Origin: Barnesiella viscericola DSM 18177
GTDB taxonomy: Bacteria; Bacteroidota; Bacteroidia; Bacteroidales; Barnesiellaceae
Length of the DNA: 64,000 nucleotides
Reading direction: 5' to 3'
NCBI RefSeq assembly: GCF_000512915.1
Contig: NZ_CP007034.1
Span: forward strand, 2,916,001-2,980,000
Below the pieces are notes generated by a model, which was given only the letters and a program-made list of their open reading frames with translations, did no database searches and was not told the DNA's origin. Positions 44,205 to 53,293 of this stretch are shown piece after piece. Each line of letters opens with the position of its first letter. Position 1 is the first letter of the stretch. A program made the position numbers and the translations under genes.

Positions 44205-44236
44205 AAGAGGTTCAACACGCTTGAACCTCTTTTTTT
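44205..44236 (+). terminator. Terminator of tRNA-Thr
   Basis: AAGAGGTTCAA and TTGAACCTCTT pair around a 6-nt loop and lead into a T-run. Confidence 0.85.
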
Positions 44237-44400
44237 ATGTGCTTTTGGAAAACTTGCTTGCTTTTCGGGAGAGCTCAAACGATGGTGTGCGCATGGGAGA
44301 GTCACTCTTTAATTTATATGTATTGAAGGGGGCTCCTTCCCTCTGTTTCGATTGGTTCCAATTTAGGTGTGATTGGGGATTACAATCCAAGTCTCTCCTC

Positions 44401-44836
44401 TGCTTTTTCGTGCTGGATTCCGCGTCGTGGCGCGGAATGACTTCGGCGTGTCACCCCGCACTCGATGCGGGGTCCAGAAATGGTGGTATATTTGTTCTCG
44501 TATGATGGATTCTCTTTCCTATATTTCCTTATTGGATTCCGCGTCGTGGTGAGGAATGACCTCGGTGTGTCACCCTGTGTTTGAAGAGGAGGGCAGAAAG
44601 GCGGTTTTCATCTCTATTTCTTTCTGAGGGACACTCCTATGCTTTTTTGTGCTGGATTCCGCGTCGTGGCGCGGAATGACTTCGGCGTGTCACCCCGCAC
44701 TCGATGCGGGGTCCAGAAATGGTGGTATATTTGTTCTCGTATGATGGATTCTCTTTCCTATATTTCCTTATTGGATTCCGCGTTGTGGCGCGGAATGACC
44801 TCGGTGTGTCACCCCGCACTCGATGCAGCGGACAGT
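44401..44836. repeat. 240-bp tandem duplication of palindromic intergenic repeats
   Basis: The block from 44401 repeats almost exactly from 44641 (240-bp period, second copy cut at about 44836). Each unit holds palindromes of the GGATTCCGC/GCGGAATGAC type and a CACCCCGC/GCGGGGTCCAG hairpin. The same palindromes occur at 34994-35165. I see no gene anywhere in 44237-44880. Confidence 0.85.
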
Positions 44837-44881
44837 AAAGGAGGACGATCAGAGGTTGTATCTTATCCTTGGACCGGAAAA

Positions 44882-44921
44882 ACAGAAGCGGCAAGAACTG
44901 TTACGTTCTTGCCGCTTCTGT
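44882..44921 (-). terminator. Terminator of the tRNA-Asp/tRNA-His unit
   Basis: A 17-bp perfect stem (ACAGAAGCGGCAAGAAC and its complement) around a 6-nt loop is followed on the minus strand by TTTTT. It begins at the encoded CCA end of tRNA-His. Confidence 0.9.
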
Positions 44922-44998
44922 GGGGTGCTAGATGGGACTCGAACCCACGACCCTCGGAACCACAATCCGATGCTCTAACCAACTGAGCTACAGGCACC
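44921..44998 (-). tRNA. tRNA-His (GTG anticodon)
   Basis: The cloverleaf includes the extra 5' G(-1) opposite C73, anticodon loop TTGTGGT (GTG) and an encoded 3' CCA (44923-44921). In the acceptor stem two neighbouring pairs do not match (C5:A68 and U6:U67). It lies downstream of tRNA-Asp on the same strand. Confidence 0.9.
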
Positions 44999-45036
44999 AT
45001 GTTTGACTTTCGGTAAAGGAGTTTCCTCGTCTTTAC

Positions 45037-45113
45037 TGGCGGTGCGGACGGGACTCGAACCCGCGACCCCATGCGTGACAGGCATGTATTCTAACCAGCT
45101 GAACTACCGCACC
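45037..45113 (-). tRNA. tRNA-Asp (GTC anticodon)
   Basis: Acceptor GGTGCGG/CCGCACC pairs perfectly, the anticodon loop is CTGTCAC (GTC), the T arm is GCGGG-TTCGAGT-CCCGT, discriminator G73 and an encoded CCA are present (45039-45037). Confidence 0.95.
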
Positions 45114-45131
45114 AGTTTGGTTTTGCGACGG

Positions 45132-45162
45132 CAAAGATAGGTCATTTTTTATTTCTGTACAA
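45132..45162 (-). promoter_or_regulatory. Complete promoter of the tRNA-Asp/tRNA-His unit
   Basis: On the minus strand TTG (45162-45160), 20 nt spacing and TATCTTTG (45139-45132) match the -33/-7 pair, 18 nt before tRNA-Asp. The rest of 45163-45429 is gene-free; it contains A/T tracts and a poly-C run near 45253. Confidence 0.75.
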
Positions 45163-45429
45163 CAAGATAGACAATAATTTTTTTAAAAAATCGTCTTTGA
45201 TTTTTTATTCTACACATAGCCAAATACTTACCGGCGATAAACTTTTTTTTCCCCCCCCTCCCTTGGGGTAGGGTTGTGTAGAAAGGTTGTGCCTGAGGCC
45301 TGTTGGTCGTGCTCTTTGGCGCAAAGGGGAATCAAACAGATTGCCCGGGTGTGCTGGTCATGCGCACCCGGGCAACTCCTGGATTGGTCAATGTTGAGGG
45401 AAATGTGTTAGTTTTGTTCGATTCGTGGT

Positions 45430-47712
45430 TTAGCGTACAATAACCTTGTGAGTTGTGCTGGCACCCGCAGAGGTCACTTGCAGCAGGTAGATACCGCGGG
45501 ACAGTTCGGGTGTCTCTATTGCGCCGTTTTCAGCGTTATATTGACCGACATGTATTCCTGAGGCCGAGTAGAGCAAGACTTGTTGCAACTGGTCGGCCGA
45601 GACGCGAATGCGTTGGCCCCACTGGGTAATCGATATGGTCTGCACGTCGGATTCGTCAATACCCGATTGCTCTTTGACGAGCACCGACAGGGGAATGTAT
45701 TTATCGGCGGCACCGCGGGAGGCGAGCTTTACATAGGCTTCGTGTACCCCCGTGTTGTCGCTGTTGAAGGTTACGGTAAACGAACCGCCTTCGGCCGGTA
45801 GCGATTGGGCCGAGAGTTTGAATTTGCTGGGATTGGCACCACCGAGCGACAGTTTGATCGGTTCGTTGAGGTTCTTGCCGGTAATCGTGATTTTGCCGCT
45901 CACCTGGTCTCTACCCTTTGTGGCGACCATCGATACCTGGGTCGAGTCGCTTGTGATTTCGGGCAGGTCGGTGCGACCCCAACCCAGGTCGTCGAGGTAA
46001 TAGGTTGCGGCGTTTTCATTGCCCCACAAGCCGGTATACTTGAAGGCCATGAAGAAGACGTCCTGGATATCCTGTCCTTCCAGATTCACGTGAATTTCGT
46101 TCCATTCGCCGTTTTGGTCGGGAGTGGTGGGGATACCCACCTCGATGGGTTGGAAGTAGACGGGTTCACCGGGTATGGTATCGATATAGTAGAGTTCCAG
46201 TTTCGTGGGGCAGTTCTCGAAGAAATTCTCGACTTTTACCCGGAAGGTAAAGGTCTTGCCCTCGGTGTTATAACTCAGCGGCGGGGTAACGAGCCACATC
46301 TCTACGGATTCCTGGCTCGAAACCTGACCCATGTAACCGGTAGCTTTGGCCATCTTTTCGCCATCGGCTTCATAGCCCCACCAGGGACGTTCTCCCCGAG
46401 GGGTTACGTTTTGCCACCCCTCGATTTGGAGAGTTTCGTTTTTAACCGCTCCGTCGAAGGTCTCAAACAGTTGGGTGCGCGGGTTGCTCATGTCCCAGTT
46501 GAACACACGGTTCAGCGGGTCCTCTACCGGGGTGTCGCCCTCGGTAGCCGTGCCGTTGAGGTCGACCACGAGTTCCTGACCTTCGAGGGTGGTAAAGTGA
46601 ATTTTCGAGTGGTATTCACCAGCCTCTTTGGGGGCGAAGGTAACGGTGATTATGTTGGGGGAATTCTTGATAAAGAAGGTGCTGGAAATATTGAAGGCTT
46701 CACCTTTGACATGTTCGATGGAGGCATATATGTAGTCGATGCAGTTTTGGCTCGAGAGAGTAACCTTTTGGGTACTGGTCTCACCCACCTTGGCGGTGAA
46801 GGCCGGAACGGTAGCCGGCGATAGGGTCATCGTGGGAGGATTGGCCGGGTCGGTACAATACCCTTTCAGGGAGAAGGTTTGCGTGAGTTCGTAGTGACCG
46901 GCACTCTCGATGGTGACCATGGCTGTGTGACGCCCGATAACGGTAGGGTTATAGGTGAATATCAACTCTTTCGTCGGTTCGGTTACCGATTCTACCGAGG
47001 AGCTGAAATATTTGGCATCTTTTCCCGTGATGGTGATGGTCACCGGCTGGTCGAGATTGGCTTGCGTGAGGGTGACGGTAGGGTAGGCGACCGGGGTATT
47101 GAGTTGGGTCGACAGCTCGGTGAAGGTGGTGGGCGATACCGTCAAAGTGGGTTCGGTGGGAACAACGGGGTCGGTACCCTCGACCTTCTGGAAACTGAAA
47201 TCGTCGAACAACACTACGACTTTTTTTGAAATCAGTACTCTGAATTGGAACCGGGTAGCCCCTTCGGGATAGGTGGTCTCGACAATCTTCTCACTCCAAG
47301 TGTCGGCCGTGAAGAAGTCGGTTTGCAATTTGTCTATATCGTGAGTGGGCTCTTGTTCACGGGGATCTTCCCAGAAGCAGTCGAGCTTCAAGTCGTTACC
47401 GCTTTGCGAGGTCAATACCTTGTATTTGATACGCAGGCGGTAGGTGGCACCCGATTCAAAGGGACCTTCGATTTCTTGATATAATATGTTTTCAGCAAGA
47501 GGCGCTTCACTTACTTTTAACGATTGCTCCCCTTCGACCTTATCGGTTGTCTCGGCTGCGAGGACAGAGCCTGTCGTGTACCAGCTTTCGAATTTTGTTC
47601 CCAGAAAGGTTGAGGAGGAGTCTTCAAATCCCGGGTTGTACAACATCTCATCGGCCGCCAAAGCACTGGTAGCCAGCAGCCAGAAAGGGAGGAGCAGTAA
47701 TAGTTTTTTCAT
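45430..47712 (-). CDS. Secreted multidomain protein with T9SS C-terminal sorting domain
   Basis: The 760-aa protein has a Sec signal peptide (KKLLLLLPFWLLATSALA), a carbohydrate-binding/jelly-roll-like region (about 25-170), repeated immunoglobulin-like segments of the kind LTVSPTTFTELS..ITGKDAKYF (about 185-385), a second jelly-roll/MAM-like region (about 400-575, MWLVTPPLSYNTEGKTFTFR), and a C-terminal sorting domain (about 680-760, RVSADQLQQVLLYSASGIHV, then GIYLLQVTSAGASTTHKVIV). It should be exported by type IX secretion. No catalytic motif is visible; adhesion or matrix binding is likely. Confidence 0.8.
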   Translation of the reverse strand: MKKLLLLLPFWLLATSALAADEMLYNPGFEDSSSTFLGTKFESWYTTGSVLAAETTDKVEGEQSLKVSEAPLAENILYQEIEGPFESGATYRLRIKYKVLTSQSGNDLKLDCFWEDPREQEPTHDIDKLQTDFFTADTWSEKIVETTYPEGATRFQFRVLISKKVVVLFDDFSFQKVEGTDPVVPTEPTLTVSPTTFTELSTQLNTPVAYPTVTLTQANLDQPVTITITGKDAKYFSSSVESVTEPTKELIFTYNPTVIGRHTAMVTIESAGHYELTQTFSLKGYCTDPANPPTMTLSPATVPAFTAKVGETSTQKVTLSSQNCIDYIYASIEHVKGEAFNISSTFFIKNSPNIITVTFAPKEAGEYHSKIHFTTLEGQELVVDLNGTATEGDTPVEDPLNRVFNWDMSNPRTQLFETFDGAVKNETLQIEGWQNVTPRGERPWWGYEADGEKMAKATGYMGQVSSQESVEMWLVTPPLSYNTEGKTFTFRVKVENFFENCPTKLELYYIDTIPGEPVYFQPIEVGIPTTPDQNGEWNEIHVNLEGQDIQDVFFMAFKYTGLWGNENAATYYLDDLGWGRTDLPEITSDSTQVSMVATKGRDQVSGKITITGKNLNEPIKLSLGGANPSKFKLSAQSLPAEGGSFTVTFNSDNTGVHEAYVKLASRGAADKYIPLSVLVKEQSGIDESDVQTISITQWGQRIRVSADQLQQVLLYSASGIHVGQYNAENGAIETPELSRGIYLLQVTSAGASTTHKVIVR

Positions 47713-48094
47713 AAAAAATGGGTGTTAAAGGTATAGAAGAGCCAGACTCTCGGGTTCCTCCATACGGTTAAAAAATGGAATATAGATAATTTTATTTGAC
47801 GATATGTGCGTGGTGTCGGATTTCGGTTTTCACGGAGCAGATTTCCCCTTGTATGGTGTAGATTTTTTGCATAAAAAGTGTGTTATACGATTAACTATTG
47901 GTTATACTTTTTCTCTTGGGAGGATAAATATAGAATACACATTTGCGAAAAACCGCAAAAACAATATTGTTTTTATTGTTTTTTAACAATCTAAAATCCT
48001 GAAAACATTGAATTTTCAGCACGCAGAAAGAACAGAAAACATAGTATTGATGGTGTATTGGGTGGGGTAACGGATTGTTCCCCTCTCTCGATGG
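47713..48094. other. Gene-free stretch between the T9SS protein and araC genes
   Basis: About 380 nt. The perfect palindrome AAAAACAATATTGTTTTT at 47957-47974 lies near its middle and may act as a terminator for the minus-strand araC gene or as an operator. No gene is supported. Confidence 0.4.
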
Positions 48095-49057
48095 CTATTT
48101 CGCAACGGCTCTGTTGCGGTACTGTTGCGGTGAGACGCCAGCGTTGCCCTTGAAGAATTTGCCGAAAGCCGACTGGTCCGAGAAGTTCAGTGTGTCGGCA
48201 ATCGTCTGTATGGGGAGGTCGGTATGGAGCAGCAGTCGGCAGGCTTCGGCGTGGAGCAGTCCGGTGATGAAGTAGGCGGCCGTCTTGCCGGTGGTCTTGC
48301 GAATGATGCGCGAGAGGTAGGAGGGCGAAATCGACAGATTGCGTGCATAAAACCCGATGTAGTGCTCCTGCTTGTAGTGGGCGATGAGGAGCCCGATGAA
48401 CTGCTGGAACAGCTGTTTGGGGTGGCTGAGGTGGGTATGGCTGTGGGCTCGGAGGGCAACCGGTTCGAGTACTTGCAGCAGCACTACGTGCAACAGGTGG
48501 TGCAGAATACCTTCTTGATAGGGACTCGGGTGCACGATGTGGCGGGCGATTTGTTGCAGGTCGGCAGCCAGCGTCTCGGCCATCGCGTGATGCAGGTGCA
48601 GTATGGGCGACTGGGTCTGGCAGAAGAAGAGCGGGTATTGTCGGTAGGCAGGGTCGGTGGCCAGCAGCCGTTCAAACAGAGTGCGTTCGCACAACAGATG
48701 CAGCGCCTTGAAGTTGGAGCTTTGCCGGGTGAGCGAGACCAGCAGGCTGGGCCAGAAGAGCAGCATGTCGTCGGCGGCCACCGTCTGTTCCCGGTAGTTC
48801 AGCGAGAAGGTGGCCGATCCCTGTTGCACCAGCACCACCGAGAAGATGTCGGCAAAAACTGGTGGTATGGTGTCGATATTTACCAGTTGGCTGTTCATCT
48901 CGAAACAGGCCACTCGGTTCTCATATACCTCTTTTATTTGATGATAATCGGCCAGTTCACTCAGCCGTATGATTTGCTCTTTCATTGTTTCCCGGGTATG
49001 GATTTCGGGAGGTAAAGATAGGTAATGTTCAGTATTTAACCAATAGTGGCCTCTCAT
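48095..49057 (-). CDS. AraC-family transcriptional regulator
   Basis: The 320-aa protein has an N-terminal cupin-like effector domain and a C-terminal pair of HTH motifs (about 220-315: FYARNLSISPSYLSRIIRKT, then IQTIADTLNFSDQSAFGKFF with GVSPQQYR). It is divergent from the CocE-type hydrolase gene with an 82-nt gap, so the hydrolase is its likely target. The inducer is not evident. Confidence 0.9.
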   Translation of the reverse strand: MRGHYWLNTEHYLSLPPEIHTRETMKEQIIRLSELADYHQIKEVYENRVACFEMNSQLVNIDTIPPVFADIFSVVLVQQGSATFSLNYREQTVAADDMLLFWPSLLVSLTRQSSNFKALHLLCERTLFERLLATDPAYRQYPLFFCQTQSPILHLHHAMAETLAADLQQIARHIVHPSPYQEGILHHLLHVVLLQVLEPVALRAHSHTHLSHPKQLFQQFIGLLIAHYKQEHYIGFYARNLSISPSYLSRIIRKTTGKTAAYFITGLLHAEACRLLLHTDLPIQTIADTLNFSDQSAFGKFFKGNAGVSPQQYRNRAVAK

Positions 49058-49139
49058 TTAACAAGCCTTTCCGGGAACGATTGCCGAACTTTGCAGGCAC
49101 AAGAAGAGATGGAAATTTAATTGACGAAAGGATAACCCT

Positions 49140-51050
49140 ATGAAAAAGAGTTGGATTTATACAAGTGCTTTGGCTTTGGTGGTATTCTGTTCCCAGTGCG
49201 GAGTGACTGCCCGGCAGGAGATTACCCTGCATGATGCCCAGGGACGTGAGATGAAGGTGCCGTTGCGCAAGGCGTTGCCGGTCGATGCACCGCGGGTGCG
49301 CTATCCGGGATTCAAACCCGAGAAGCTGGTTTTGAAGGCCGGCAGTGTGCGGCGCGAGGGTGCCATGCCGCTGCCGTGCGATATTTTGCTCGAACGCGAT
49401 GTCGCCATCAAGTTGCGCGACGGGGTCACGATTTATGCCGATGTCTTCCGTCCTGTGGGCGATGAGGCCTGTCCGGCCATCTTGGCGTGGAGCCCCTACG
49501 GCAAGGAGATTGGCGGGCAGATGCTCGACGATGTGCCCATGCGTTCGGGCGTGCCCTTGTCGGCCACCTCGGGGTTGGAGAAGTTCGAGGGTCCCGATCC
49601 TGCCTATTGGGTGGCCCACGGTTACGCCATTGTCAATCCCGATAAGCGCGGCGCCTATATGTCGGAGGGCAATCTGCTCTATTGGGGGCACGAAGATGCC
49701 CTCGACGGTTGCGACGTAATCGAGTGGATTGCCTCACGGCCGTGGAGCAACGGCAAGGTGGGCATGTCGGGCAATTCGTGGCTCACCGTGTCGCAATGGT
49801 TCATTGCCGCCGAGCGTCCCGAGCACCTGGCCGCCATCGCCCCGTGGGAGGGATTCTGCGACCACTACCGTGAGTCGGGTACCCGGGGCGGCATACCGGC
49901 TCCCGAGTTCCCCGAGATGATTGCCGAGACCTTTGCTTCGGCTCACGGCATGCTGGAAGACCAGCCCCGCATGATTGTCGAGCGCCCCTTCATGTGCGAC
50001 TACTGGGAGGACAAGGCCGCCCGGGTCGAGAATATCGAGATACCGGCCTACGTCGTGGCCAGCTATACCAATTCGGTGCATACTCACGGTTCCTTCGCCG
50101 GATTCCGCCGCATGGCCTCGAAGGAGAAATGGTTGCGGGTACACAATACCAGCGAGTGGTTCGACTACTACACGCCCGAGAATGTGGAGGATCTGCGTCG
50201 CTTCTTCGACCACTATCTGAAAGACATCGACAACGGTTGGGAGCAGACGCCGCGGGTACGCCTGTCGGTGCTGAATCCCGGAGGAACCGATATTGTGGGG
50301 CGTACCGAGGAGGAGTTCCCGTTGGCCCGCACCCAGTACCGCAAACTTTATCTGTCGGCTGCCGACAGTACCTTGTGCACCACCTTGCCCGACCAACAGG
50401 CTGTGAGTGAATACCAGTCGGACAGTGTCCGCCACGAGGTGACCTACCGCTATCGCATGGAGAAGCCTACCGAGCTGACCGGCTACATGAAACTGCACCT
50501 GTGGGTATCGGCACCCGACCACGACGATATGGATCTGGCCGTGCGGGTCGAAAAACTCTCGCGCGACGGTCAGCCACTTCCCGACCGCACGGGCAATATC
50601 ATCGCTGCTACCGGGTTGATGCGGGTATCGATGCGCCAGTTGGACGAGGCTCGCTCGACCGAGGCCGAACCCTATTATACCTTTACGACCGAACAGAAGC
50701 TGAAACCGGGTGAGATTGTTCCCGTCGAGATTGAGATATGGCCCATGGGACTCTATTTCAACGAGGGTGAAATGTTGCAACTTACCGTAGGGGCCTATCA
50801 ACCGGCCAATGCCGCCATACCTTTTGGTTCGGCTTCGATTTCGGTTCCGCGCGAGGGATATACCTTCATGCCGGGGCAGCCGGTCGATATGATTACCGTG
50901 GGAGGCAATGCCACCCAGTGTGCCGACCCGACCGATGTAGTCGTTTCGCCGGCCACTCACAATGCCGGACGCCATCGCATCTACACCGGCGGGCAGTATG
51001 ACAGCTATCTCTACGTGCCCGAAATTCCGAACGGTGCACAAGCCGAATAG
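49140..51050 (+). CDS. CocE/NonD (S15-type) secreted hydrolase
   Basis: The 636-aa protein has a signal peptide ending near Cys residues 17 and 20 (VVFCSQCG), possibly a lipoprotein, then an alpha/beta-hydrolase domain with GMSGNSW (nucleophile Ser at about 210) and a C-terminal jelly-roll domain (from about 400) as in X-Pro dipeptidyl-peptidase and cocaine esterase. It probably cleaves esters, amides or proline peptides in the periplasm or at the surface. It is transcribed away from the araC gene. Confidence 0.88.
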   Translation: MKKSWIYTSALALVVFCSQCGVTARQEITLHDAQGREMKVPLRKALPVDAPRVRYPGFKPEKLVLKAGSVRREGAMPLPCDILLERDVAIKLRDGVTIYADVFRPVGDEACPAILAWSPYGKEIGGQMLDDVPMRSGVPLSATSGLEKFEGPDPAYWVAHGYAIVNPDKRGAYMSEGNLLYWGHEDALDGCDVIEWIASRPWSNGKVGMSGNSWLTVSQWFIAAERPEHLAAIAPWEGFCDHYRESGTRGGIPAPEFPEMIAETFASAHGMLEDQPRMIVERPFMCDYWEDKAARVENIEIPAYVVASYTNSVHTHGSFAGFRRMASKEKWLRVHNTSEWFDYYTPENVEDLRRFFDHYLKDIDNGWEQTPRVRLSVLNPGGTDIVGRTEEEFPLARTQYRKLYLSAADSTLCTTLPDQQAVSEYQSDSVRHEVTYRYRMEKPTELTGYMKLHLWVSAPDHDDMDLAVRVEKLSRDGQPLPDRTGNIIAATGLMRVSMRQLDEARSTEAEPYYTFTTEQKLKPGEIVPVEIEIWPMGLYFNEGEMLQLTVGAYQPANAAIPFGSASISVPREGYTFMPGQPVDMITVGGNATQCADPTDVVVSPATHNAGRHRIYTGGQYDSYLYVPEIPNGAQAE

Positions 51051-51310
51051 AGGTCAATAATCATACACTCTCATATCATCGAAAGGGGAGGAGCGTTTCA
51101 CGGCGGTGAGGCGTTTCTCCCCTTTGTCTGTTCAGGAGATGCGTCTTCCCGGAGGAAGAGGTGGTGAGCTTCCGTCCCCCTCCCTTCGTTCTTATCCCTT
51201 TTCGGTAGGGTTGGGACAACGGTGACGGACAAAAGGGTCGAGAATATGGTTGCCGATGGTTATAATCCCAGTTAAATTTTTTACATTTGTCGACACTAAC
51301 CCCCGAGGAT
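51051..51310. promoter_or_regulatory. Region before nadE, with -7 element at 51282-51289
   Basis: TACATTTG at 51282-51289 fits TAnnTTTG and lies 21 nt before the ATG at 51311, which excludes an earlier in-frame ATG at 51287. A purine-rich GAGG precedes the ATG. Confidence 0.5.
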
Positions 51311-53239
51311 ATGGTACAAAATTTCGGATTCGTAAAAGTGGCGGCGGCTGTTCCCGGTGTGGAGGTAGCCGATTGCCGATATAATACCCAGGAGATAGCG
51401 CGACAGATTACCGAGGCCGAGCGTCTGGGCGTGCAAATCATCGTCTTTCCCGAATTGTCGATTACGGCTTATACCTGTGGCGACCTGTTCGGTCACACCC
51501 TGTTGCTCGAGCAGGCAGAGCAAGCCTTGTCGCAGTTGCTCGACGCGACCTCCTCTTGCCCGCTGCTGTGTGTGGCAGGTATGCCGGTGGCGTGGGGCAA
51601 CAGTCTGTACAACTGCGCCGTGGCGTTTCAACGGGGGCAGATTCTGGGCGTGGTGCCCAAGAGCTATCTGCCCAATTACAAGGAGTTTTACGAGGAGCGT
51701 TGGTTTGCCTCGGGTCTTGCGGTCACGGGCGAGACGGTCGACTTGTGCGGCCGGCGGGCGCCCTTCGGTACCGACCTGCTCTTCGAGAGTGGCGGTGCGG
51801 TAGTCGGCATTGAATTGTGCGAAGACCTGTGGGTGCCCATTCCCCCCAGTTCTTATCAGGCGCGTCAGGGGGCCGATATCCTTCTCAACCTCTCGGCTAC
51901 GAACGAGTTGATCGGGAAGCATCATTACCTGCTCTCGCTCCTGCAACAGCAGTCGGCCCGCTGCTTGGCCGGGTATATTTACGCCTCGGCCGGGTTTGGC
52001 GAGTCGTCGACCGACCTGGTTTTTGCCGGGAACGGTATCGTGGTGGAGAATGGCTCTGTCTTGGCACAGACCGAGCGATTCGTGCAGGCGCCCCGCCTGG
52101 CGGTGAGCGAAATCGATGTGGAGCGGTTGCGTAGCGAGCGGCGGGTGAAGAACTCGTTTGCGCAGGGCTTCGACCCCAAGGAGCGTCCGGTGCGTCGCAT
52201 TCCCTTCGAGTTGGCCGATGTGCCTTTGCAGCTGACCCGCCCGGTGGAGTCGCGTCCCTTCGTTCCGGCCGACTCCTCTACACTGCGCGACCGTTGCGAG
52301 GAGATTCTCTCCATGCAGGCGGCCGGACTGGCCAAGCGGCTGATTCATACCCGGGCGCAGAGTGCCGTGATCGGTATCTCGGGTGGCCTCGATTCGACCC
52401 TGGCCCTGCTGGTTGCGGTGAAGGCTTTCGATCGCTTGGGCGAGCCGCGTCAAAAAATCATCGGGGTGACCATGCCGGGATTCGGTACTACCGGGCGCAC
52501 CTATCGCAATGCGGTGGCGCTGATGCAGGCGTTGGGCATTACGCTGCGCGAGATTTCTATCCGCGAGGCGTGCGAACTCCATTTCAGGGATATCGGGCAC
52601 GATATGGCGGTGCAAGATGTTACCTATGAAAATTCGCAGGCCCGGGAGCGGACGCAGATATTGATGGATATTGCCAACCAGACGGGCGGCCTGGTAATCG
52701 GTACCGGCGACCTGTCGGAACTGGCATTGGGGTGGGCTACCTACAACGGCGACCACATGTCGATGTATGGTGTCTCGACCAGCATTCCCAAGACGCTGGT
52801 GAAATATCTGGTGCAGTGGGTGGCCGAGAACGAGTTGACGGGTGAGGCGCGCGACACGCTGCTCGACATCGTGAATACCCCGATTAGTCCCGAGCTGATT
52901 CCGGCCGATGACAAGGGCGAGATCAAGCAGAAGACCGAGGACCTGGTGGGTCCCTATGTGCTGCACGATTTCTTCCTCTACAACATGCTCCGCTTCGGAT
53001 TCTCACCGGCCAAGCTCTATTTCCTGGCGAGGTATGCCTTCAAGGGCGAGTTTGACTACGAGACCATCAAGAAGTGGTTGAAAGTCTTTTGTCGCCGTTT
53101 CTTCAACCAGCAGTTCAAGCGCTCCTGTCTGCCCGACGGTCCCAAGGTGGGCTCGGTGAGCCTGTCGCCCCGTGGCGACTGGCGCATGCCCAGCGACGCG
53201 TCGAGTGCCCTGTGGTTGCGCGAGTGCGACGAGTTGTAG
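51311..53239 (+). CDS. nadE: Glutamine-dependent NAD+ synthetase
   Basis: The 642-aa enzyme makes NAD from nicotinate adenine dinucleotide with glutamine as nitrogen donor. The N-terminal nitrilase-type glutaminase has the triad E48 (FPELSITAYTCGD), K117 (VPKSYLPNYKEF) and C170 (GIELCEDLW). The C-terminal synthetase has the PP-loop SGGLDS at 357-362. Both halves are complete, so no separate glutaminase is needed. Confidence 0.95.
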   Translation: MVQNFGFVKVAAAVPGVEVADCRYNTQEIARQITEAERLGVQIIVFPELSITAYTCGDLFGHTLLLEQAEQALSQLLDATSSCPLLCVAGMPVAWGNSLYNCAVAFQRGQILGVVPKSYLPNYKEFYEERWFASGLAVTGETVDLCGRRAPFGTDLLFESGGAVVGIELCEDLWVPIPPSSYQARQGADILLNLSATNELIGKHHYLLSLLQQQSARCLAGYIYASAGFGESSTDLVFAGNGIVVENGSVLAQTERFVQAPRLAVSEIDVERLRSERRVKNSFAQGFDPKERPVRRIPFELADVPLQLTRPVESRPFVPADSSTLRDRCEEILSMQAAGLAKRLIHTRAQSAVIGISGGLDSTLALLVAVKAFDRLGEPRQKIIGVTMPGFGTTGRTYRNAVALMQALGITLREISIREACELHFRDIGHDMAVQDVTYENSQARERTQILMDIANQTGGLVIGTGDLSELALGWATYNGDHMSMYGVSTSIPKTLVKYLVQWVAENELTGEARDTLLDIVNTPISPELIPADDKGEIKQKTEDLVGPYVLHDFFLYNMLRFGFSPAKLYFLARYAFKGEFDYETIKKWLKVFCRRFFNQQFKRSCLPDGPKVGSVSLSPRGDWRMPSDASSALWLRECDEL

Positions 53240-53293
53240 CGATGATTATATTATAAGAAAATAGATAGAACGACGAGGCGAGTCGGGAGGGCA

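Noticed and set aside
44401-44836. CRISPR-like repeat array
   Set aside because: Only two long units with a 240-bp period and internal palindromes, no regular short repeats and spacers, no cas genes.
51296-52966. 556-codon minus-strand frame opposite nadE
   Set aside because: nadE has complete catalytic motifs in the other strand; this frame is Gln/His/Arg-rich noise.
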